From positions 20,233,902 to 20,297,901 of the forward strand of contig NC_056035.1 of NCBI RefSeq assembly GCF_004379255.2: a DNA stretch of 64,000 nucleotides, read 5' to 3'. The position numbers and the translations under genes were made by a program. This stretch comes from Salvia splendens. Its lineage: Eukaryota > Streptophyta > Magnoliopsida > Lamiales > Lamiaceae. Below the pieces are notes generated by a model. That model did no database searches, had not been told where the DNA came from, and saw only the letters and a program-made list of their open reading frames with translations. Below, piece after piece: positions 50,524-63,400 of this stretch. The first letter of the stretch is position 1. The number at the start of each line of letters is the position of its first letter.

Positions 50524-52616
50524 GGCCACCCGCAACGAGTTACGCGGATGGCTCGAATCCCGTCCCTCCGTGACGAGACGGGCGCGGGACGCGTTGCAGT
50601 GTCCCGTCTCGTCCCTAGCCCGCCGAGACGCCTGCTCGCCGAAACAGCCCGCGAGCTGTCTCGCCACGTGCGCGCGACGTGGCGCCCTCCGGCGTGATGC
50701 GTGACGCCCACTCGCCGGCCCGCGAGTGGGTTTCGTCACGCTGACGCAATAAATCATTTTTTAAATATGATTTATTTAATTAAAAAAATTTAAAATTCGA
50801 AAACGGTAATATTACCGTTTTTCGACCGTTTTCCCAATTTTTTTTACTCTATAAATACTCATATTTCATCCTCATTTTACACACAAACATACATCTATTC
50901 TTCTCAAATCATCTCTCTTTCCACTCCAATTTTCATCTCAAATCAACTCTTTTATTCTTCCCCCAAACTTAATCGATCTAATGGATCTATATGAGCAAAT
51001 GCGTCGAATAATGGAAGAATCACTTGAAGAAGATCGACGTCGGGAAGCGGAGGAAGCCGCGCCGCCCCAAAGACGCTCCCGGACTTACATCCATCGTAAC
51101 CGGGAGGAAGCTGCCTCAAGGTTAGTACGCGACTACTTCTGCGATAACCCGGTTTGGGGAGATACCTACTTCTGTCGCCGTTTCCGCATGCGGAAACCGC
51201 TATTTCTCTACATCGCAAATACATTGGCAGCCCGGGAAGAGTTCTTCCAAGAAAGGTTCGACGCCGTCGGCCGTTCCAGCCACACGACGCTGTAGAAATG
51301 TACTGCAGCAATCCGTCAGCTTGCGACTGGACAAACGGCGGATGTGTTCGATGAATACCTCCACATTGGAGAAAACACCGGGAGAATGTGCTTGATCCAA
51401 TTCTGCAAAGGCGTCCGGGCAGCCTTCACCGACGAATTTCTCCGGAAGCCAAACACGACAGATTGCCAGTTTCTACTCCACCTTCACGAAGAAGTACACG
51501 GATTCCCCGGGATGCTCGGCAGCGTCGATTGCATGCACTGGCAATGGAAGAATTACCCTGTGGCGTGGAGGGGGTCGTACACGAGCGGCCACAAAGGTAC
51601 CCACTCCACCGTTATACTCGAGGCCGTTGCCGACTACCGGCTATGGATCTGGCATGAGTACTTCGGGGTCCCCGGATCGAACAACGACGTAAACGTGATC
51701 CACCAATCCGACCTCTTCGCCGAAGTTTTGGATGGTAAAGCGTCGGCCATCAACTTCATCGCTAACAACCGGCGGTATAAAATGAGGTACTATCTTGCCG
51801 ACGGCATCTACCCGAAGTGGCCAACCTTCGTGAAGACGTGCAGCAGGCCTGTGAACGCAAAGCAGACTCTTTTTGCGCAGAAGTAGGAGGCTGCTCACAA
51901 GGATGTGGAGAGGGCGTTCGGGGTTCTCCAAGCGCGCTTCAACATTATCAAAGCCCCGGCTCGTACGTGGTTTATGGAGAGTATGGTCGACATCATGTAT
52001 ACGTGCATAATCTTGCACAACATGATTGTCCAAGACGAAGGACCTGAGGCGAGAAACTGGTTCGACCCTGAAGCCCTCGGAAACTCTACCGCAAGTAGTC
52101 CGCCTCGCAGTGGAGTGCATCCGTCTAAACAAGAACGGTTGTCTATTCGAGCAAGGACACGTGACTCTACTGCCCACGCCCAACTCCAAGATGATCTAAT
52201 TGAACACATTTGGGCAAAATTTGGCAACCGGTAGGCGCACATCATCGCCGTTCTTCTGCTTCTTTGAGCTTTAAAGATTTTGAATTTAGTGAGAGTGAGG
52301 GGAAGAAATTAAATTATGTATTTTTCATTTTTTAGGATTTTTAATTATGTTTTTTTTATTTTTTTAAGAATTTTATGTTGTAAATTTATTTTATTTAACG
52401 AAATGTATTTTTATTAATTGAATTTGTTGGAAATAAAAATAGAAAATGAAAATGAATATATAGTAATTTAAGAGATGGTTAAGAGACGGATAAGAGATGG
52501 AGGGTTGCAGGTTATGTCCCTTAGTTAAGAGATGGATTAAAAAGTACAGTGGGGCCCAAGAATAGTAATTTAAGAGACGGTTAAGGGACGAATAAAAGAC
52601 AGCGTTGCAGATGGCC
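50524..52616 (+). mobile_element. PIF/Harbinger DNA transposon C
   Basis: 2093 bp with ends GGCCACCCGCAACG and, inverted, GGCCATCTGCAACG and a perfect TAA duplication (50521-50523 and 52617-52619). A TATAAATA box at 50850-50857 lies about 130 bp before the transposase start. It is the best preserved Harbinger in the window: one open frame with only two nonsense codons. Confidence 0.93.
50981..52234 (+). pseudogene. Harbinger DDE transposase with two CAG-to-TAG type stops
   Basis: A single 418-codon frame starts at ATG 50981 and ends with a natural stop at 52234. Blocks include YFCDNPVWGDTYFCRRFRM, KCTAAIRQLATGQ, EYLHIGENTG, HGFPGMLGSVDCMHWQWKN, ADYRLWIWHEYFGVPGSNND, YYLADGIYPKWPTFVKT and CIILHNMIVQDEG. 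TAG codons at 51293-51295 and 51884-51886 both lie where the family has Gln, so both fit one C-to-T change in CAG. No frameshift is present. The N-terminus is Glu/Arg-rich. Confidence 0.92.
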
Positions 52617-52619
52617 TAA

Positions 52620-53006
52620 CAAACGCAAATTCACTTTCCAATTTCGGAAAATTGCAATGCAATCATTTCTTGTTTGTTTATGTTTTTATTTACTATTTAT
52701 ATTTAATCAAGTGGGCTAATATTTTTTTTAATTATAGGTGTACTTAAATGAATTAGAGATAGCCTTTTTAGGTTTCATCAACGATTTGATGGTTATATCA
52801 TTATATGGAATGGAAAGATCAATAAGTGCAAGAAATCATCAAGCAACTTTAATGAATAAAAACATATCATAATTTTGAAACAGAAAATACCCTGCATTAT
52901 TAAATATATGCCTATTTTGTTGGAATGTGTTAAAGAATCCAATTTTTTTTAGCTCGAGTACAATTGCTTCTATCTTCTATTCTATTCCAATATGCTTTCA
53001 TCTAAT
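52620..53006. other. Short intergenic segment
   Basis: AT-rich; nothing recognised between Harbinger C and copia IV. Confidence 0.5.
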
Positions 53007-53011
53007 CTTCT

Positions 53012-53887
53012 TGTTGAATAATTGGTGGACTTACATTTGGGCCCGTTTTAACCGTAGCTCATATGTATGAGAATTGGGCTGGGCCCAATAGACTTACCTC
53101 TCCACTCCAGATGCCGCCACTTGTACCCTCACTCGGATCCTTGTCTCCAGCCGTTGGATCCAGGTTTGTGTTTGTTATGTGAGTGAGACCCTTGGGTTAC
53201 TCACTGATATTATTCACTCTCATTCTCTCTCTGACTTCTCACTTTCTCACTACTCTCTCTCTCGTTCCTCTCTTCTGTTCTCCTTCTCCGACGTCTCTTC
53301 GACTGTTTCTGATGATCTCTCACGGTTGAAAGTGAAGAGGATCGTGCTACAGTAGTGTGGGAAGCAACTACTTCGGTTGCTGGGTCGGTTGTGAACTAGG
53401 GTTTTGATTCTGGAGCGGTTTTTGTGAGGAGGTGTTCTTGAACTGGTTAGATCTGGTGCTTGGGGGTTGTGTTGGCCTGGAATCTGGAGTGTGAGGTTAA
53501 TCACCGGTTGATTTGGCAATACTCCTTTGGATCTAAGTTCTGGAGAATAGGCTTGAGCCTATGGCGGGTGTCTGAGCCGTAGACTCATTCTTGAAGTGTT
53601 CTTTATGTGTTGTTTCTCTCTTACCTGTGGTTTCTGACTTAGATCCGAAAGGATTATTATAGTTTTTACTAATCAGGTTTGTGAGTGTGCAGGGTATAGA
53701 AGACTCCAAGTGGTTGGTGATTAATTCTCTAGTCTGTAATAGCTAGATCGTCTCTTGTTCTGTAATCAAGCTTTCTTGTAAACTTGCTTGTAATATCAGT
53801 CGCTTTGTTGGAGTTTGACTGAGCTCCCTAATGAAGAACAAAGAGCTATTGGTAAATAGTGAATCCGATCTATGTCTGATCCCTACA
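53012..53887 (+). repeat. 5' LTR of copia IV
   Basis: 876 bp, TGTTGAATAATTGG to GATCCCTACA. It includes CT-microsatellite sequence at about 53220-53290 where the two LTRs differ in length by 2 bp. Confidence 0.93.
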
Positions 53888-54395
53888 GTGGTATCAGAGC
53901 CACGGGGGGACTAGATCGGCACGCCAAGTCGCATAAGGAGGTGGGCAAGTGGAATCCTCCTTCGAGTGGGGATTCACTCTGGTAAATTGGCTGAAACCTG
54001 CTGTTTTTTTTTTGTTTTCTGTTGTAGTGCCAATCATAGCCTTGGGTTCTTTTGTTGCTGGTAGTTGGTTCTTGGCAAGAACTTAGGACTTATCTGCTTT
54101 CTTGTGTTTTGTTGTTGCTTCTGCTGTTGGTTTGTGTTGCTCTGTGAATCTGATCTCACTTCACTTGGCCACTAAGCACTGATACTGCCAAAGTGACCCC
54201 CTGCGCCCTCCAAGAGTGAGTGGTTACGAACTGGGATAGCCTTTGCCAGTGTGCTCGTGACAGTCAGGGAATTGAGGCTGATTGTCTGTGAGAAAGCGTG
54301 TTCTTTGTGCTTGCTGAATGTCTCTGTGCTTTAAGGTGTGTAAGGCTCTCTGTGTTTGTCTTGCTTCCTGTGCTCTTGTGAAAATCTTTGCAACA

Positions 54396-57300
54396 ATGAC
54401 TCAGCCGGTTGGCCTGATCCTTTTCAATGGGAAGAATGACTTTATGATCTGGAAACAAAAAATGAAATGTTTTTTGATTCAACAAAATGTGTTTAAGGTT
54501 GTTGATGGTTCTTTACCTGAAGATACTGCTCATGACAAAATTGATGAGATGAATGAGTTAGCTAGAGCCACTATTGTGTTAAATCTGTCTGATTCTGTGA
54601 TTAGGAAGGTTGATCATATAGAATCTGCTTCTGAGATGTGGAAAAATCTTGATTCCATGTATACTGAAACTTCTATGTCTTCTAGAATGTATCTGCTTGA
54701 AAAATTGTTCAAATTTAAGCTTGACTTATCTAAAGACATTGATGACAATATTGATAGATTTCAGAAGCTTGTGCAAGACATTAAAAGGTCTGGTGATAAA
54801 ACCATAGATGAATACACAAGTATAGCTCTAATGAATGCCATACCTGATTCCTATAGTGATGTTAAAGCTGCCATTAAGTATGGCAGGGATTCTGCCCCTC
54901 TTGAGTTAATTGTAAGCTCCTTAAAATCTAAAGAATTGGAATTAAGGGAAAAGGCAGCAGACAAGAGTGCTTTTAATAAGGCTCTAAATGTTAGAGGTAG
55001 ATCTTAAACTAGATGGGGTAAGGTCTCTAATAATGGATCAGGTTTCAACTCTAAGTCTAAGAAGAAGAACAGATCTAGGTCTAGTAGCAGGGATCCTAAG
55101 TCTTTCAGGAAGTGCTTCAATTGTGGGGATGTAGGACACTATAAAAAGGAGTGTACTAAGCCTAAAAGGAAGAAAACCCCCAATAATGACACTCAAATTG
55201 AAAATCTTGCTAATATGGCTAAGTATGATGCTGATAATGAATGTGTTTTCATGGTGCATGATCTGATGCTTGTGAATGCCTCTCCTGATTGCCCCTTTAC
55301 CTCAAATGATTGGCTCTGTGACTCAGGGTGTACTTATCATGTTAGTCCTTACAAGGAGGTCTTTTCTGAGCTAAAACATGTTACTAATACTTATGTGTCT
55401 ATGGCTGATGATAAGAAATGTGAAATTCATGGTATTGGCACTGTGTGTTTAAAGTTTGATAATGGTTTTGTGCTCTGTCTGAAAAATGTGAGATATGTCC
55501 CTGACCTTTGCTACAATTTGATGTCTTGCACTGCTCTTGAAGCTGCGGGGATGGGGGGAAAATGGGGGGATGGTGGCATGAAAATTTGCAAAGGATCTAT
55601 GTGTCTCTTTAAGGCCAGCAAGAAATGTGGTTTATATGTCTGCAATGCAGTGTCTCTTTCATGTGAAAATGCCTATACTAATGTGGTTAAAAGTAATAAA
55701 ACAATGTTATGGCATGATAGACTAGGGCATATGAGTGAGAAAGGTTTAAACATTCTGAAGAAGTATGCCATTCTAACTGAGTCTGATGTGGTTGATAGTT
55801 TACCTTTCTGTGATACATGTGTGCTGGGTAAACAGCACAGGGTCTCTTTTCCTTCTCCTGTGCCTACTAATGTGAGCAAGTGTGTTCTGGAATATTTGCA
55901 CATGGATGTTTGGGGCCCTGCCTCAGTATCTTCTCACTCTGGTTCTGTGTATTTTCTGTCTATTATTGATGATTTCTCTAGGAAAGTGTGGTGCTTTCTT
56001 CTGAAACATAAGTATGATGTCTTTGAGAAACTGAAAAACTGGAAGATCTTGATAGAAACTCAGACCAGTAAGAAGATTAAAGCTATCAGAACTGATAATG
56101 GCCTGGAATTCTGTAATAAACAGATTGATGACTTATGTGCTGCACATGGTATTAAAAAACATAGAACTGTTCCTTATACACCCCAACAAAATAGGGTGGC
56201 TAAAAGGATGAATAGGACTTTGCTTGAAAAAGTGAGATGCATGCTTAGTAAATCTGGATTATCTAAGAAATTTTGGGGTGAAGCTTTGTTGACTGCTGCT
56301 TATTTGATCAATAGGTCTCCCTCTGTGCCTCTTAAGGGACAATGTCCTGAGTTTGTGTTTTCTGAAATTCCTATATCTCTTTCTCATCTAAGGGTGTTTG
56401 GCTGTGCTGCTTTTGTGCATAACAAGACTGACAAACTTGAGCCTAGGTCTAGGAAAGGTGTTTTCCTTGGATATCCTGAGGGTGTTAAGGGTTATAGGGT
56501 CTGGATAAGGGATGAACCTGGGTTTAAGGTCATAATTAGCAGGGATGTGGTCTTCAATGAAGCCGAATTCCCTTGCTTAAAGTTGACTGCTGACCCAACT
56601 TCACAATCTGTGGACAATGAACCTCTTATGGAGGTGGAGTCCATAGAACCACTCACTGATATGGAGAATCAGAATGATACTCCAAGTGAGGTGGAGCAGC
56701 CTTTCTGGAATTCTTATCCAGTCCTCACACCTGATGAGACACCTAATGAGGGAAATCTCAATGATTTTGTGCCTCAAAATGTGGATATTAATGTGGATAA
56801 CAATGATATGCATGCTAGTCCTTTAAGGAATAATTCTCCTGTCCAGAATATTATTCAAAGTCCCTCTGGTGTACAAAATGCTATTGATGATGCTGATTTG
56901 AGCAATTATATGTTAGCTAGAGATAGAGCTAGAAGACAGAATGTGTCAAAACCTACTAGATTTGTTGGCTTGATTGCTCTTATTAATCTGGCTTTTAATG
57001 TTAATGAGTCTGATGGGGATGAACCCCAATCCTATAAGCAGGCAACTAAATCTAAGTTTTGGAACCAGTAGCATAAAGCTATGCTAGAGGAGATGCACTC
57101 TCTTAAGATTAATCTTACATGGATACTTGTTCCTTTGCCTCCTGGCGCATCTGTGGTTGACTGCAGGTGGTTATATAAACTGAAAAATGAAGTGGAGGGT
57201 CTTAGGTACAAGGCCAGATTGGTTGCCAAAGGGTTTACTCAACAAGAGGGGGTAGATTACACTGAAATTTTTGCTCCTGTTGTTAAATTCACTACTGTCA

Positions 57301-58580
57301 GATTAATGCTTGCCTTGTGTGCTCACTTTAATTGGGAATTGAAACAGATGGATGTCAAAACTGCCTTTTTGCATGGTGATTTAGATAAACCTATCTACAT
57401 GAAACAGCCTGAAGGTTTTGTTGATCCCAAATTTCCCAATCATGTGTGTTTGTTGAAAAAGGCTTTGTATGGTTTGAAACAATCTCATAGGCAATGGAAT
57501 ATTAAGTTTAACAGTTGTATGCATAAGTTGGGTTTTGTGAGAAGCACTTTTGATGCATGCTTGTATGTTAAGGATCTTAACTCTTCTGTGCCTGTGTTCC
57601 TGTTATTGTATGTTGATGACATGCTTATAATGGGACCTTGTTTGAAAACCATAAAGTCTGTCCAGTCTTCTTTAAGTGAGAATTTTGACATGAAGGACTT
57701 AGGTGATGCTCAGAAGATATTAGGGATACATATCTTTAGAGATAGAAAGGCTTCTACCCTAGTGTTGCATCAGGAATCTTATGTGTGTAAAATTCTTAAA
57801 AAATTTAACATGTTGGATTCAAAGTCTGTCTCTGTTCCTTTGGCTTCTCATTTTGTGTTGAGTAAAGATCAGTGTCCTCAAACCAAGTCTGATATTGTTG
57901 CTATGAAGAAGGTTCCTTATGCCAATGCCATTGGGTCTGTGATGTATTTGATGGTAAGTACTAGGCCTGATATTGCATATGTAGTTTCATGCCTTAGTAG
58001 GTATATGTCAAACCCTGGATCTGTGCATTGGGAAGCTCTAAAATGGCTTTTAAGATACCTCAAACATACTGCAAAATATGGTTTGTGTTATTCTAAGTGT
58101 GAAGCTGGTGTCTCCTTAACTGGTTTTGTGGATTCTAACTATGCAAATGACAGGGATAAGAGGAAGTCAACTACCTCCTATATGTTTACTATTTGCAGTT
58201 CTTGTATCAGTTGGAAGTCCCAGTTGCAGCATATAGTGGCCCTATCCACTACTGAGTCAGAGTACATTGCTATCACAGAAGCAATGAAAGAAGATGTTTG
58301 GTTAAAGAGAGTTCTCTCTGAACTTAAATTTCTGAAGTCATCCCCCTCTATATTTTCTGATTCTCAGTCTGCAATACAGTTATGCAAAAACCCTGTTTTC
58401 CATGATAGAACTAAACATATAGATGTAAGGTTCCATTACATTAGGGACATAGTAGAAAAAGGTGAAGTTTTTCTACATAAAGTGCATACAGACAAAAACC
58501 CTGCTGATATGGGTACAAAACCTTTGCCAGCTGAAAAACTTATCTTCTGCATTAAATTCTTGCACTTTGATCTTGGATAG
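54396..58580 (+). pseudogene. Copia IV Gag-Pol polyprotein with two stops and a lost integrase glutamate
   Basis: One frame of 1395 codons from ATG 54396 (MTQPVGLILFNGKNDFMIW). Gag has the knuckle CFNCGDVGHYKKEC near residue 242, and protease has DSGC near 309. Integrase keeps its zinc finger and two Asp residues (HMDVWGP, RTDNGLEF with GAT 56094-56096). The third catalytic position, 36 codons later, is AAA (Lys, 56202-56204) where the family has Glu, and a Gly nearby has become Arg (56193-56195). Reverse transcriptase has YVDD; RNase H ends PADMGTKPL. Stops are TAA 55005-55007 before the knuckle and TAG 57069-57071 between integrase and reverse transcriptase. No frameshift is seen. Confidence 0.92.
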
Positions 58581-58843
58581 TTGCATGTCCCGGGGATAAA
58601 AAGACCTCAGTCATCCTACCTGCCTTGGTAAAGCTGGTATGTGGACTGAGGCAAAAAAGTCCTCCTAGACTAATGGGTTTAGACCCTCTGGTGTCTGGAG
58701 GCAGCATGGTGATTCCCTTAATGCCAATGAACTCCGTTGTGTTCTTTGGGGCTGAGGGGGGATTGCCTTTATAGGCTGTGATGATGTTCACCTTAGCCAG
58801 TTAGTTCAAGCTGGTTTCCCAGAATGAAGTCCAAGGTGGAGTA

Positions 58844-59721
58844 TGTTGAATAATTGGTGGACTTACATTTGGGCCCGTTTTAACCGTAGCTCATATGTAT
58901 GAGAATTGGGCTGGGCCCAATAGACTTACCTCTCCACTCCAGATGCCGCCACTTGTACCCTCACTCGGATCCTTGTCTCCAGCCGTTGGATCCAGGTTTG
59001 TGTTTGTTATGTGAGTGAGACCCTTGGGTTACTCACTGATATTATTCACTCTCATTCTCTCTCTGACTTCTCACTTTCTCACTACTCTCTCTCTCTCGTT
59101 TCTCTCTTCTGTTCTCCTTCTCCGACGTCTCTTCGACTGTTTCTGATGATCTCTCACGGTTGAAAGTGAAGAGGATCGTGCTACAGTAGTGTGGGAAGCA
59201 ACTACTTCGGTTGCTGGGTCGGTTGTGAACTAGGGTTTTGTTTCTGGAGCGGTTTTTGTGAGGAGGTGTTCTTGAACTGGTTAGATCTGGTGCTTGGGGG
59301 TTGTGTTGGCCTGGAATCTGGAGTGTGAGGTTAATCACCGGTTGATTTGGCAATACTCCTTTGGATCTAAGTTCTGGAGAATAGGCTTGAGCCTATGGCG
59401 GGTGTCTGAGCCGTAGACTCATTCTTGAAGTGTTCTTTATGTGTTGTTTCTCTCTTACCTGTGGTTTCTGACTTAGATCCGAAAGGATTATTATAGTTTT
59501 TACTAATCAGGTTTGTGAGTGTGCAGGGTATAGAAGACTCCAAGTGGTTGGTGATTAATTCTCTAGTCTGTAATAGCTAGATCGTCTCTTGTTCTGTAAT
59601 CAAGCTTTCTTGTAAACTTGCTTGTAATATCAGTCGCTTTGTTGGAGTTTGACTGAGCTCCCTAATGAAGAACAAAGAGCTCTTGCTAAATAGTGAATCC
59701 GATCTATGTCTGATCCCTACA
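58844..59721 (+). repeat. 3' LTR of copia IV
   Basis: 878 bp, nearly identical to 53012-53887, followed by the CTTCT duplication. Confidence 0.93.
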
Positions 59722-59726
59722 CTTCT

Positions 59727-60088
59727 CCCTCAATCCGCTTCATCTATCTTGAGTAGCCTTCATCTTCTCTGGCATCGCCGCCAACACATTTATCGTTCTG
59801 TTCCGGCTTCTCCATCAGACCAGTTTAAACTTAGGATACGGAGCAAGGCAAACCTTTTTTTTTATTTGTTGGAATTTAGATAAAAAGATTTATTTTGTAA
59901 ATAGGTACTTATAGAGATTTATTTTTCATATTGCAATAAAGTTGGCTTAAGCGTCTCTTCGATTCAATCAACCCCACTTATTCTTATGTTAATTAGCATT
60001 AGTTGTAGAATAATGCAAGATTGCTTGAGCGTTACATTTCAAACGCACCGCATGCCGGCTGCTTCAATTTGTGGGTCCATTTACTAAA
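59727..60088. other. Intergenic DNA between copia IV and the GDSL gene
   Basis: No gene recognised; a poly-T run lies near 59858. Confidence 0.5.
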
Positions 60089-60340
60089 TCCGTTCTTGAA
60101 AAAAAAATTGAAATGACACGAGTTTTGATGTACAATTGATAAAATAAGAAGAAATAATTTGTAAAGTAAAAGAGAGAAAAATAAAAATAGGTAGAGTAAG
60201 ACAGAGGAAAAGAAAAAATGGTGAAAATAGTATTAGTGGATTGTAGGGTCCACGTCTTAAGATAGAAAGTTTAATTTTTTATTTATTTTAGGGGACGGTC
60301 CAAAATAGAAATAGATTATATTTTTAAGGGACGAAGGAAG
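60089..60340. mobile_element. Stowaway-like MITE at the 3' side of the GDSL gene
   Basis: The left end TCCGTTCTTGAAAAAA and right end TAAGGGACGAAGGAAGTA are imperfect inverted repeats around an AT-rich interior with AGAGAGAAAAAT-like words typical of this family. Ends are approximate. Confidence 0.5.
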
Positions 60341-60474
60341 TATTGATTAAAAATTTATTGTTGATTTGATCGCTGATTGTTTGTACTATCAACATATGTA
60401 TTGAACAATAAAACAAATTTCCATGCAACAATTTAACAAAATATAGCAAGAATTCGACATGAACATAGAAAAAA

Positions 60475-63400
60475 CTAGTAAAACTTAAAGGCTTGTTCAA
60501 GAGTGGATTTGAAGGTAGTGTAAATGGCATGCCATCCAGCCTCAGTTGGATGTGCCAAATCCCAAAAAAATGCCGATTTCGGATCACTGCAAACTGTATA
60601 CATTTTCGCACCTTTCTCGTCCACGCTGCCGCAAACGTAGCCGTCCGTCCCAACGCAACATGGCTTCAATGGAGTATCGAATCTCAAATTACCTATTTTT
60701 CATTTCAACACCACATTTATTAATTAAAACTGAAAATTTATACTCCCTCTATCCCTAAAGAGTGAATATTTGATTCGACACGGGTTTTAATGCATAATTG
60801 GAAAAGTAAAAGAGAAATAAGAAGAAATTTTTTTTAAAGTATTGTTAGTGGAAAATGAGTTCCACCTCATAGAGAGAATGGAGTTTTCCAAATTATAAAG
60901 GTCATATTTTTCATGGACGGACTAAAAAAAGAAATAGTTCATAACGGAAGGAGTATTAAATGGCAAAAAACGCACCTAGGTAGTCTCGTTTTTCGTTGAG
61001 CACTGTTGTGAAGGAGCTGTAGAGATCGATGATGAAGAAGGTGGAGGATTTGGATTGGTTGTTTAATTTAGCGACGATTTGCTGCAATAGAAGATTGTGA
61101 TAGGAGACGGCTAGATTTTGGGTGGTGTTGCATCGTCGGAACGTTGTATCGACCGTGCTCCGAGGAAGGCAGCCCAACGGTTGGAGTAATGTCACGGCAA
61201 CCTTAGTTGCACCGAGCTGTTGGAGTCGTTTCAAGTTCACGCCTAGTTGATTTACCACGCGCGGTATGAACGTTTGCAATCCCTGTCAATCAATTCATTA
61301 AAAACTCATAAGACCATTATATAGTACTCCCTCCGGCACGGGTTTTAAGAAATATACTAATAGAAAGTGAGTTGAAAAAATTAGTGGTACATGTTTCCTA
61401 CTTTTATATATTGATTTTAATATAGAAAGTGGGTTGAAAAAATTAGTGGTACATGTTTCCTACTTTTATATATTAGTTTTATAATAAAATGTGAGGGAAA
61501 ATGAGTTAGTGAAACGTAGAGTCTACTATCAAAAATGATAAAAGCTAAATGTAACAAATTTTTGAGGCATGGAAGGAGTAATCATATTGAAGGAGTATTT
61601 ATTACCTCTGGAAGAACTTTTGAGATTGATATCATATATTATTGATATCTTATTAATATATGATCATATAAAATAGAAAAATACTTTTCTAAGCCGCTAT
61701 GTACTTAAAGTCATTAACTTGGATAAGAAATGAATTAGGATATGATGATTAAGTGTTAATTAAAGTCAGTAATATTACCACTTTGTCCTATAAAAAATTT
61801 ACATTTTTCATTTTCTGTTGTTACATAGAAATATCGACATTTCCATTTATGAAAAATTATTCCAATTTATTATCTATATACATTAAATTATTTACAACTT
61901 ATACCACCAATAAACACTAATAATAATCTGAGTCTCAATATCCACTACTATTACTTTAACTATCTTTTCCCTCTTCTCTATTACTCTAATAATTTTATCT
62001 TAATTCACATATCACATCATATGTCAATATTTTTATGAGACGATGGAGTATTCAATTGTCGCCTAGGTAGTGGAGCGCACAGAGAGATACTCTGAATGAC
62101 AGACATACAACGACACAATGCAAAATATAAATAGACAAGAGAGATACGCCTTACTACAACTTCCTAGACAACGAGATTAGGTAGAGATCTTGATTTATAC
62201 AGTTTACTACTCCTATTTGGGTTGGTGCCATATCACACCAAAGCGAATTAATCGTAAAATTTATTTCATAATTTTTTGCAAACTAAATTAAAATGTATTA
62301 TTATCAATTTATCATTAGCCCAAACCTAAACAATTAAACCCTTGTTTCCACGAAATCTAAATTATTTTTTAAAAATAGTATCAAATCAAATCAAATCAAA
62401 TAAAATCAAATAGAGTAGCTGTATCCTAATAATTTAATGGGAAAGGCATTGCCACCTAATTGCTTGAATTCATGTTAACTTCTAATAAAGGCTCCATCCG
62501 CCTAATAAATGCATTCGCCAAAATTAGAGGACTCAGTTGCCCAACATCGTCACGTTACTACTCACCACTCCCAATTTTAGTAGAAAAATAAAATAATGTA
62601 TTACTATTAGTACTACTAATCTAAGTAATAAAACTGCCTCTTTGTTATGTACACATGATGTGGGAGCAATAATGTTTGGAATAACATATTTGGAGCAATA
62701 AAGTCAGTGAAAACATTTTCACTGACTTTATAAACTAAAATACTCCTTCCATCCCACAAAAATATAAATATTTGGAATACCATAAAATTAATATACAATT
62801 AATTAATAAAGTAAAAGAGGATAAAAATAAAGTAATTATAGTGTTGTTTGTGGATAATGATGCCTATCTTATTAGAGAGAAAAAAAGTAACTAAAATTAA
62901 GAGGGGATATTTTTACGAAACATCCGAAAATAAAAAATATCATTATTTTATGAAATGGAGGGAGTACTATTTTAAAGATAATGAAATCTAATAAAACTAG
63001 ATAAGTGGGATATTGATATACACAAATACGAAGAAGATAATGAAATCTAATCAAACTAGATAAGTGCGATATTCAGATACACAAATACGTGTAACCCACT
63101 AATTATAGTGGCATTAATTATCTCTTATGCAATTATTAAAGACCCTTGAACAAAACGCATCTAATTAACTCAAAAAAGACTTGATTTAGTTGACTTTTAT
63201 CACCATTAATCATTTTATTACATTCAAATACAGCTATTTATAATTATAGATGCCTATAAAAAATTGTAAGCCCGGATTTTTTCAATAAAATGAAAAGGAA
63301 ATCCAACTGATAATCATCGCCCATTTTAGAAAAGGACGTGTATAATTCAAATACTATCGCACCCCACAACTTCCAATTTTAAGATAAGAAAAGAGTCACG

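Larger units (their letters stand above)
53012..59721 (+). mobile_element. Ty1/copia retrotransposon IV
   Basis: A 6710-bp plus-strand element with LTRs of 876 and 878 bp and a perfect CTTCT duplication (53007-53011 and 59722-59726). The primer-binding site TGGTATCAGAGCCACGG starts at 53889, one base after the 5' LTR. A purine tract AAGGTGGAGTA precedes the 3' LTR. The LTRs differ by about four substitutions and one 2-bp indel (near 0.5 percent), so it is young. Confidence 0.95.

Noticed and set aside
60956..61279. A separate small GDSL gene starting near 61279
   Set aside because: There is no ATG there (the first codon is TTG); it is an internal exon with acceptor CAG at 61283-61285.
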